Below are positions 35,736 to 42,625 of a stretch of 64,000 nucleotides of DNA, in pieces (position 1 is the first letter of the stretch; the number at the start of each line of letters is the position of its first letter). The stretch is from JBFWMG01 sp050251715 (GTDB lineage Bacteria; Desulfobacterota; Desulfovibrionia; Desulfovibrionales; Desulfovibrionaceae). The stretch lies in assembly GCA_050251715.1 (NCBI GenBank), contig JBFWMG010000010.1, positions 1 through 64,000 on the forward strand, in the 5' to 3' direction. The position numbers and the translations under genes were made by a program. Below the pieces are notes generated by a model. It ran no database searches. It was not told where the DNA came from and was given only the letters and a program-made list of their open reading frames with translations.

Positions 35736-35787
35736 CCGCACGGCGCGTCCCGCCCGTGGGGGAGCCGCACGGCGCGTCCCGCCCGTG
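35736..35787. repeat. 23-bp direct repeat, two copies
   Basis: Identical 23-bp units at 35736-35758 and 35765-35787 lie upstream of the lactonase-like gene. They could be a small tandem duplication or a paired regulator site. Confidence 0.6.
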
Positions 35788-35961
35788 TGCGGGTATAGTA
35801 GGAACCGGCGGGGCCGTGGTCAAGACGCGGGCGGGCAATTGTCCGCCTTTTTTGGCGGTGTTTTCCCCACCCCACCCCGCGAGAACACGGCGGCAAAGGG
35901 GCGTTGCCCAGGCGGGGGGGGCGGGGCCGGTTTCCAATCCGCATAAAAGGTGATAAAGGGA

Positions 35962-35990
35962 TTGACGAAAGGGCGGCGGGCGTTTTAGTG
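35962..35990 (+). promoter_or_regulatory. Weak candidate tRNA promoter
   Basis: TTGACG (35962-35967), 17-nt spacer, TTAGTG (35985-35990), about 50 nt before the tRNA. The -35 is good and the -10 is poor. Confidence 0.35.
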
Positions 35991-36039
35991 AAGCGCTCCC
36001 ATGTGCAACGCGCCTGCGCGGCACACGGCGTCACAATGT

Positions 36040-36116
<77 letters not shown>

Positions 36117-36129
36117 CGAAAAAACCAAC

Positions 36130-36166
36130 AAAACGGGCACTTCCCGAAGTGTCCGTTTTGTTTTTT
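36130..36166 (+). terminator. Terminator after tRNA-Arg
   Basis: A 13-bp stem with one G-T pair (36130-36142 with 36147-36159), loop CCCG, then GTTTTTT. Confidence 0.88.
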
Positions 36167-36275
36167 GGGCCCAACATCTCACTGCGGGCACAACTGTCCC
36201 CGTACCCGCCCCTGCCTTTCGCCTGCCCCGCCAACACGGCGTTGCTCCGCAGAAAAAATTCGTCGATACGGCATG

Positions 36276-36449
36276 TTACCGGCAACAGCCCTTGCGGGTG
36301 GGTTCGCCGCCCGGGCTCGTTGTCACGGAGCAACATCCGTTTGTGTGGATCTCACGCTTGGTCATGCCAAGCTTGGTGAGCAAAAGGTGCGAAACAGCCA
36401 CCCAGCCTGCCAAAATGACGATCACCATGATACCGGCGCCGATGCTCAT
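36276..36449 (-). CDS. Small single-pass membrane protein with Cys-rich tail
   Basis: I start at 36449 (MSIGAGIMVIV) because AAGGGGGAAGG lies just upstream. 57 residues: one hydrophobic helix (about 5-28), then a short polar tail ending 'NGCCSVTTSPGGEP' and 'KGCCR' with two Cys pairs. No family is recognised. The strong ribosome site and the ordered helix-plus-CC layout argue that it is real. The paired cysteines could bind metal or a cofactor. Confidence 0.55.
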   Translation of the reverse strand: MSIGAGIMVIVILAGWVAVSHLLLTKLGMTKREIHTNGCCSVTTSPGGEPTRKGCCR

Positions 36450-37009
36450 GACCTTCCCCCTTTGTTTGAGTCGCTTCAATGATCCATGCAGAGAGGATGC
36501 TTAAAGCATGCCAAGGGTATTTATCTTTGATTTTAGGATATTATGCACTGAAAACAAAACGGCATGTGCAATCCGTTGCACATATCCCTGCACATCATGC
36601 ACAACTTTTCAGAGGATGAATTGCACTTTTTGCTCTAATTATTCGATAGATATAACTATACCGCTTTGGAATGATACATGCCCCTTGAAAGACGCCTCCG
36701 GACGCGGCCCAAGGGAGGCATGCATGCCCCATTTATGCGAAAGCGACACCGGCGTTTTTTGAAAACGCTGGGAAAACGGCGAAAACCCCGCCGCATGTAT
36801 GGGCGTTTTGGCCTGGCCAAGGCCAGGGGAGTTATTACTAACGGCTATAATGCAACACATCATATTACTTGATGTTATAAGAACGGCCACGCCAACGGCG
36901 GAGCCAGACGGCGAAGACGTCGCGGAGCGCGTCGCTCGTGTCTTTTGCGCTCCGAGTGCCATATGCCTGCGGCATATATCGGGAGAGGAAACGACACGGA
37001 AAAAGAAAA
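36450..37009. other. AT-rich, structured intergenic region
   Basis: 560 nt between the small membrane gene and the FGE-like gene. It holds a perfect 8-bp dyad ATGTGCAA-TCCG-TTGCACAT (36564-36583) inside a cluster of TGCAC motifs (about 36544-36630), a nested imperfect hairpin near 36722-36806, and a perfect TATAAT near 36846 without a matching -35. Small open frames here look random. I call no gene. Confidence 0.5.
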
Positions 37010-37027
37010 GGCCGCTTTCCAGCGGCC
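37010..37027 (-). terminator. Terminator of the FGE-like genes
   Basis: GGCCGCT / AGCGGCC stem with TTCC loop, 34 nt past the stop at 37062. On the minus strand it is followed by TTTTCTTTTT. Confidence 0.85.
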
Positions 37028-37061
37028 CTTCCAAAAGGTAAAAAGGATAGAAGCCAAAAGG

Positions 37062-37952
37062 TCAGTTTGTTCTGAGAAGGCGGAAGCCGAGGTCGAAGAG
37101 CGTGATCGAAGGGAGATGCCAGCGGCGAAGGGCCGATCGAACGTGCCTCGGCCCGTCGAGCCAACTGCCGCCACGGACCACGCGGGCCGAGTATCCGCCG
37201 GGGCCAGTGGGGTTGGACCGGGGGCTGGCGGCGTAGTAGCCCTCGCCGTACCAGTCCTGGCACCACTCCCACATGTTGCCCGACATGTCGTACAACCCAA
37301 GGCCATTGGGTGCCTTGCCGCCCACGGGATGAGCCTTCCCGCCACTGTTGCCGTTATACCACGCCACCCGATCCACATTCTCACCACCGGCGTAGGTCTC
37401 CGTCCTGCCGCCGCTGCGCGCCGCATACTCCCATTCCGCTTCCGTGGGCAGACGGAACCCGCCGTTCCCTCTGCCGTTCAACCTGCGAATGAACCCCTGA
37501 ACATCATCCCAGGAGACATTCTCGACCGGATTGCGGTCGCCCTTGAAGTTGGAAGGCTTGTTCCCCATGACCTGCCGCCATTCGGCCTGCGTCACCTCAT
37601 ACTTGCCCATCCAAAACCCGTCCACACACACCTCGTGCACGGGCTTTTCATCATGGCCACCGTAGTCGCTGCCCATCTGGAAACACCCGCCCGGAACCCA
37701 TACGAATTCCATGCCCGTGGTCGGATCGGTATAGGGAAAGCCTGGGAGACCAATCCCCCGGACGAGGGCTACGGTCGGGTCGTCCGGGTAGTCCCGCATG
37801 TTCAGGTAGTCGATCCGCTCCCCGATGCCTTGGGGCGTCCATTCGATGACGCCCGGATTCTGGTCCGCTTGCCCGGCCCTGGCCGTGTCCGCCCACCACA
37901 TGCCCGCCACCAGGGCCAACCCCAGTGCTATATATCGCATCAACCTAGTCAT
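37062..37952 (-). CDS. Exported FGE-sulfatase-fold (SUMF1-like) protein, copy 1
   Basis: Start at 37952 (MTRLMRYIALG) behind AGAGGAAGAG. 296 residues. Signal peptide, cleavage near ARAGQA. The rest is one SUMF1/FGE domain: 'GMEFVWVPGGCFQMGSD', 'VHEVCVDGFWMGKYEVTQAEWR', 'VENVSWDDVQGFIRRLN', 'RLPTEAEWEYAARSGG', 'GLYDMSGNMWEWCQDWY', 'RVVRGGSW' and 'LGFRLLRTN'. The two active-site cysteines of true formylglycine-generating enzymes, which follow RGGS, are missing here. It is therefore probably not a sulfatase activator but a binding or structural FGE fold. A paralogue lies directly upstream (38090-39040). Confidence 0.88.
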   Translation of the reverse strand: MTRLMRYIALGLALVAGMWWADTARAGQADQNPGVIEWTPQGIGERIDYLNMRDYPDDPTVALVRGIGLPGFPYTDPTTGMEFVWVPGGCFQMGSDYGGHDEKPVHEVCVDGFWMGKYEVTQAEWRQVMGNKPSNFKGDRNPVENVSWDDVQGFIRRLNGRGNGGFRLPTEAEWEYAARSGGRTETYAGGENVDRVAWYNGNSGGKAHPVGGKAPNGLGLYDMSGNMWEWCQDWYGEGYYAASPRSNPTGPGGYSARVVRGGSWLDGPRHVRSALRRWHLPSITLFDLGFRLLRTN

Positions 37953-38089
37953 GGTTTCTCTTCCTCTGTTTCGCCCGGCCACAGGGCCGCCCCCCCCATC
38001 CCGCGCCGTCCCGCGCATCAAGAATCCTTCGGCCCTCCAGAAGGCGAAGCTTCCCTTTCAAAAAACAACAAGGCTAGAATCCCATAAGG

Positions 38090-39040
38090 TCAGTTTGTTC
38101 TGACAAGGCGGAAGCCAGAACCGACACTATACCTAGAAAGGTCGCGAGCGGTTACCGAAAGTTCAGACGTTACGGAGAATATGGAGCCGCCACGGAACAC
38201 GTGCTCACTACCACTGCTGGGGCCGGATGGATTGTTACGGGGGCTGTGCCTGTAGTAGCCCATTTCGGCCCAATCCTGGCACCACTCCTCCACGTTGCCG
38301 CTCATGTCGTACAGACCCAGGCCGTTGGGAGCCTTGCCGCCCACCGGATGCGTCTGCTCGCCGCTGTTGCTTTCATACCACGCCATGCGGTCCCAATCCT
38401 CGCTCCAGCCAGAAAAAATATTCACGCTGAAATTCGTCTCGACCTTGCCGCCGCTACGCGCCGCATACTCCCATTCCGCCTCCGTGGGCAAACGGAACGC
38501 GCCGTTCCCCTTGCCGTTCAGCCTGCGAATGAACTTCTGGGTATCATCCCAGGAGACATGCTCGACCGGATTGCGGTCGCCCTTAAACCTGGAGGGGTTG
38601 TTGCCCATGACCCTGGTCCACTCCGCCTGCGTCACCTCGTACGTACCCAACCAGAAACCATCCACGCAGACCTCATGCTCAGGCGTTTCCGAACCTCTGA
38701 AGATTCTATCGTTGCCCATCTGGAAACACCCGCCCGGCACCCATACGAACTCCATGCCCGTGATGGGCTCGGTCCAGGGATGGCCTGGTAACCCTATACG
38801 CCGACCGAGGATTGAAGCGGGATCGTTCGGGTAGTTCACTACATTCAGGTAGTCGATCCGTTTCCCAGCGCCTTGGGGCGCCCATTCGATGACGCCGCAA
38901 CCCCGATCCGCGTTCCCGGCCTGTTCCGCCGCCGTCACACGTCGGGAATTGGCCGCATGCCCGACTCTGGCCGTGTCCGCCCACCACATGCCCACCACCA
39001 GGGCCAACCCCAGTGCTATATATCGCATCAATCCGGTCAT
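38090..39040 (-). CDS. Exported FGE-sulfatase-fold (SUMF1-like) protein, copy 2
   Basis: Start at 39040 (MTGLMRYIALG) behind GAGGAAGGAG. 316 residues. It shares the signal peptide, 'GVIEWAPQG...KRIDYLN' linker and complete FGE fold with copy 1, with an extra 20-residue insert after the signal and an insert 'NFSVNIFSGWSEDW' in the middle. After the RGGS it reads 'IFSVTSELSVTARDL', again without catalytic cysteines. The high similarity, including the untranslated gap, points to a recent tandem duplication. The pair lies downstream of the caspase-fold lipoprotein gene on the same strand. Confidence 0.88.
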   Translation of the reverse strand: MTGLMRYIALGLALVVGMWWADTARVGHAANSRRVTAAEQAGNADRGCGVIEWAPQGAGKRIDYLNVVNYPNDPASILGRRIGLPGHPWTEPITGMEFVWVPGGCFQMGNDRIFRGSETPEHEVCVDGFWLGTYEVTQAEWTRVMGNNPSRFKGDRNPVEHVSWDDTQKFIRRLNGKGNGAFRLPTEAEWEYAARSGGKVETNFSVNIFSGWSEDWDRMAWYESNSGEQTHPVGGKAPNGLGLYDMSGNVEEWCQDWAEMGYYRHSPRNNPSGPSSGSEHVFRGGSIFSVTSELSVTARDLSRYSVGSGFRLVRTN

Positions 39041-39211
39041 GGTCTCCTTCCTCGGTTTCGCCCCGGCACTCGAAGACGACATATTCGGTTCGCGTCTCGC
39101 CGAAGTACATCCGTCCATACAGCTCTCCCCGCGCCTCGCCCCCACGCCCCGTCACGGGCCGTGGCGCGCATGTGGTGACGCCAGCATCACGACGCGGATG
39201 ATCCCGAAACC

Positions 39212-41377
39212 TCAATACGCCACCAGCGTGCGCGTGGCCGGGCCCAGCACCTCGGGCTGCTGGCCCATGTCAAAGGATATCCTGGCCGCGCGGTCCACCT
39301 CGTTTTCCAGATAGCCGCGCAATTCGGCCACGGAAACCGCATGGTCGCCGTCCTTGTCCGCCTTGCCGGAAAGTCCTTCCAATAAATACAGCGTCATCAG
39401 GCTCATTCCGGCCTTGTCATCCATGCGCGATATCTGGTTGGCGCGGCTGGCGGCGATGAACACCGTGTCGCCTGGCAACCGCACCGAGCCGGGCTGCTTG
39501 AACACGGGCTTGCCGCGCACCAGCGCCTCGCCGCCCTTGGCCGTGCCGCTAAAGCAGGCGTCGAGGATGACCGTGACCGACGCCGCGTTGAGCGACGCAA
39601 GCTGCGCGAGCATGGTGTCGCGGGAATAGCCGGTGATGTCGGCCGTGTCCGGCCGGGCGTCCGAGGGCAGCAGCAGGGCCGCGTCGTCCACAGGCATGCC
39701 ATGGCCGGAGAAGTAGACCAGCACGTCGGTTTGCCGCGCCTTCACCCGGTTGGGCAGCGTGCGGCGGAACAGGCTCTCCATTTCGCCCTTGGTCGCATCC
39801 TCGCGGAAAAGGATGTTCTCCCGCGGCACGCCCAGCCCGGCGGTCAGGAACGCGCGCACGGCCTTGGCGTCGTTGTGGGCGTAGGGAACCAGTGGAATGC
39901 CCTTGCCGTAGGAACGGTTGCCGATGACCACGGCCACCATGTCGCGGGCGGGCTTTTTGGCCGGGGCAAAGGTCCAGGCGCGTTTTTCCCGCAGTCCTTC
40001 ATACTCCTTGCCCGCCTCGCCGCCCAGGGCGGCGAGTTGCTGTTCCTGCCGCTTGATCTGGGCCTCGATGCGTTGGCGCTCGGCCTCCAAAGCCTGCTGC
40101 TGCTGCGCTTCGCGGAGCTTGCGCGTATTTTCCGCCTGCTCCTGGCGCAACGCGGCCAGACGGGGGTCGTCCTGGGTGTTGAGCGCCTCCCCGAAATAGG
40201 CCTGCTCCTCCTTGAGCACCGAGGACATATCCAGCGCCGCAGCCGCCATGGGCGAAATCGTCTCGCCCTGGGCGACCGAGGCGTCGGCCACGGCGGTCAT
40301 GGCCACCGGCGCAAAAACCTCGTCGGTGAACATGGCCTCGTAGGTCCGCGAGCCCAGAATCACGCGCGCCGCGCCGCGCACCAGCCGGTTCTCCTGCACC
40401 GTATAGGGCACCACGACCTTGGCCTGGGCAAACCGGTCCTTGAACTCCCGGCCCTGGTCCAGGGGCACCGAGATGGTCACCTTCTGGTCCAGCAACCCGG
40501 AACTGCTCACCAACCGGGCATGAAACCGCTCGGCCTCGGAATCATAGACCGGATCCACCACGCCGGGGTCGCCGAACACATCGCTCATGGCTTCTTGCAG
40601 ATACCGGGCGCGCATGGCTGGCAGCTGCGCCATCCGTTCGGCGCGCTCCGCCCGCACCTTCTTGTTGTGCGCATCCACGGCGGCGTTGAAGCCAGCCACA
40701 GCGGCGGCATAGTCCTTCTCGATCCTGCGCAGTTGGGCTTCCCGGTCCTTGCGGGCCCGGTCCACCCTGGCCTCGAAATCGGCCTTTTTCTCGAACTCGT
40801 CCTTGACCAACTTGGGCAGCGGCGGCGGGGTGGCCTTTTGCGGTGGGGTACGCGTGAAGGAATGGCGGCTCTCGCTGGCCAACCACGTCTTCAGCTTGGC
40901 GTCGGCCAGTTTGCCCACCAGGGCAAAGGGGGCGTTCAGACGCTGGGACAAGTCCTGGAGAGGCTGGAAGCCGGGATGCCGCGCGAACGCCTCGGACACG
41001 GCCCTGGCGGCCTCCTGCACCTTGCCCGCCCGCAGCAGGGACACCGCGTTGTTGTATCCGGCCACGGGGCTGCCCGGACACGCCGCCCATATCTTGTCCC
41101 ATCGGGGAGATGTTTCGCTGAAATCAGATGCCGCCAGCGCTTCGTCACGGCAGACGGTCGAGGCGGGCGGCGCGGGTGCCTTTTCCGAGGCGGGCGGCGC
41201 GGGTGCCTTTTCCGGGGCGGGCGGCGCGGGTGCCTTTTCCGCGCCGGAAGAAGCCTTGGCCGCCGTCTGCTCCGGCTGGTCATGGCGCAACAGCGTCCCT
41301 ATGTCCTGCACCCATGGTTTCGCCTGGCACCCGCATGCCAACAGGCACGCGGCCAGGATGAACAGTCGTTTCCGCAT
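39212..41377 (-). CDS. Caspase-fold (peptidase C14-like) lipoprotein
   Basis: Start at 41377 (MRKRLFILAA) behind AAAGGAG. 721 residues. Lipoprotein signal with Cys15 or Cys17. Then three 9-residue repeats of the type EKAPAPPAS, a helical stretch (about 160-480) with strong coiled coil near 410-460 (Gln/Glu/Arg-rich), and a C-terminal caspase domain from about 490 ('MVAVVIGNRSYGKGIPLVPYAHNDAKAV'). The dyad is His559 in 'VYFSGHGMPVDD' and Cys608 in 'VILDACFSGTA'. An EF-hand-like loop 'DKDGDHAVSVAEL' lies near the end. It should be a membrane-anchored, outward-facing cysteine peptidase. The gene starts 26 nt after its upstream neighbour. Confidence 0.87.
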   Translation of the reverse strand: MRKRLFILAACLLACGCQAKPWVQDIGTLLRHDQPEQTAAKASSGAEKAPAPPAPEKAPAPPASEKAPAPPASTVCRDEALAASDFSETSPRWDKIWAACPGSPVAGYNNAVSLLRAGKVQEAARAVSEAFARHPGFQPLQDLSQRLNAPFALVGKLADAKLKTWLASESRHSFTRTPPQKATPPPLPKLVKDEFEKKADFEARVDRARKDREAQLRRIEKDYAAAVAGFNAAVDAHNKKVRAERAERMAQLPAMRARYLQEAMSDVFGDPGVVDPVYDSEAERFHARLVSSSGLLDQKVTISVPLDQGREFKDRFAQAKVVVPYTVQENRLVRGAARVILGSRTYEAMFTDEVFAPVAMTAVADASVAQGETISPMAAAALDMSSVLKEEQAYFGEALNTQDDPRLAALRQEQAENTRKLREAQQQQALEAERQRIEAQIKRQEQQLAALGGEAGKEYEGLREKRAWTFAPAKKPARDMVAVVIGNRSYGKGIPLVPYAHNDAKAVRAFLTAGLGVPRENILFREDATKGEMESLFRRTLPNRVKARQTDVLVYFSGHGMPVDDAALLLPSDARPDTADITGYSRDTMLAQLASLNAASVTVILDACFSGTAKGGEALVRGKPVFKQPGSVRLPGDTVFIAASRANQISRMDDKAGMSLMTLYLLEGLSGKADKDGDHAVSVAELRGYLENEVDRAARISFDMGQQPEVLGPATRTLVAY
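41160..41240 (-). repeat. Three 27-bp tandem repeats coding EKAPAPPA(S/P)
   Basis: Units 41160-41186, 41187-41213 and 41214-41240 are nearly identical. They form a Pro-rich spacer just after the lipid anchor of the caspase-fold lipoprotein and can vary in number by slippage. Confidence 0.85.
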
Positions 41378-41403
41378 GGCGTCTCCTTTGCGCGACAAAA
41401 TGA

Positions 41404-42258
41404 TTACGGCCCGGACCGCCTTGGCGATCCAGGGTTGCCCGGCACTTTTTCCTCGAACACCTCATACGGCAGCATCACGTCCTCGCACTGGGAGGCGAGG
41501 GAGGCGTAGCGGGCGAAAAAAACGGCCAGGGGAAGCGGCTCGCCCGGCACAAAGACGTCGGCCCAGGCAAAGGGCGCATCCCGTGGCGCGACCGCCACCA
41601 GGATGGCTTCGGTATCCCGGCTGTCGCCGGGCAAAGGCGCGAGCGTGAGCGAACCGCCGTCCCTGGGGGGAAGGACGAGGGGGATCCCCCGGCCCACGGC
41701 GAGCACGGGCACGTCCGTGTCGGGATAGAGCATCACCACCCTGTCGTCGGCCATGAGATTGAACACGGCCGCCCGAGAGGGGGCGGCGGTTTCCATGTGG
41801 ATGGTCATGGGCTCCGTGCGGGCCCGAAAGATCGCCTGGTTCAGCCGCGCCGACAGGCCCAGCAGGGGCCGCCCTTGCGGGATGCGGACCGTGGCGTCGA
41901 GGCGCACCCGGTACGCGACCACGGGCGGACGGGAAGGATCGGGCTGATACTGCTCCACAGGCAGCCAGGTGGCGGATTCCTCCACGATGCAGCCCTGCGA
42001 GAGCGTCCTGATGAAATCACCGGCAAGACGGCCTTCCGTCACAAGGGTCGCGGCCTCCACCCGCACGCCCACGGCCTTTTCCACAGCCAGGGCGCGCGCC
42101 TGCCGCAGAGCCAACCCCTGGGCCTGGCGGTCGGTGAACCCCGCCACGGCGCACCGGCCCTCCACGGAGACACGCCGGTCCTCGTCGGCACGGGCATGCC
42201 CGGCCAGAACAAGGCACGCGAGCATCCCCACGATACACAACACGCCGCCGCGTCTCAT
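41404..42258 (-). CDS. Exported protein with C-terminal DUF4384-like domain
   Basis: Start at 42258 (MRRGGVLCIV) with GGGGGA upstream; longer in-frame starts exist. 284 residues. Signal peptide ends near GHARADE. The first half ('VEGRCAVAGFTDRQAQGLALRQARALAVEKAVGVRV') resembles the LPP20/FlgT-like N-terminal fold found in surface lipoproteins. The second half ('MTIHMETAAPSRAAVFNLMADDRVVMLYPD') is the DUF4384 pattern, a beta domain often linked to caspase-fold proteins. It is 26 nt ahead of the caspase-fold lipoprotein gene. In the locus at 47467 a similar domain is fused to the caspase itself, so the two proteins here probably work as one unit. Confidence 0.7.
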   Translation of the reverse strand: MRRGGVLCIVGMLACLVLAGHARADEDRRVSVEGRCAVAGFTDRQAQGLALRQARALAVEKAVGVRVEAATLVTEGRLAGDFIRTLSQGCIVEESATWLPVEQYQPDPSRPPVVAYRVRLDATVRIPQGRPLLGLSARLNQAIFRARTEPMTIHMETAAPSRAAVFNLMADDRVVMLYPDTDVPVLAVGRGIPLVLPPRDGGSLTLAPLPGDSRDTEAILVAVAPRDAPFAWADVFVPGEPLPLAVFFARYASLASQCEDVMLPYEVFEEKVPGNPGSPRRSGP

Positions 42259-42625
42259 CACACGTGAAATCCCCCTGCTCGCCTGCCCATCGATTGGCCT
42301 CTTTTCCGTCGTCATATACAACCGAACAATAAAGGTGAAGAGGAAAAACGTGTGGAATAACGCATAGAATGCGCCGCGTGGCGCTGTCGCCAGTCCTATC
42401 GCCCGCCAGGGGCCGTCATCTTTCCGGTCCGGCCACTGCATGGCAGCATGACGCGCCCCCCGGGAAAAAGCGAGGGAATACGCGCGGGTTATTTTCCTAC
42501 ACACGAGCGGGGGGCGAAGGGGACTCGGTATGCCGGACCATGTGGCGGCGAAACCAGCGTGGGAGGTCTGGCTGATTGCGCCGCCCTGGGGGTGCGGGGC
42601 AGAGGGCGGTCAGGCCAAAAGGCGG
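42259..42625. other. Intergenic region with no gene
   Basis: 367 nt. Promoter of the caspase operon is expected here. A 12-bp direct repeat GGCGGTCAGGCC (42605-42616 and 42621-42632) overlaps the stop codon of the hybrid kinase gene. No terminator with a U-tract was found. Confidence 0.4.

Noticed and set aside
36639..37034. 131-codon minus-strand frame in the 36.6-37.0 kb region
   Set aside because: It runs through the FGE terminator and a hairpin, has random-looking composition and no ribosome site.
37062..39040. Sulfatase-activating formylglycine-generating enzymes
   Set aside because: The catalytic cysteines are missing and no sulfatase is encoded nearby; only the fold is assigned.
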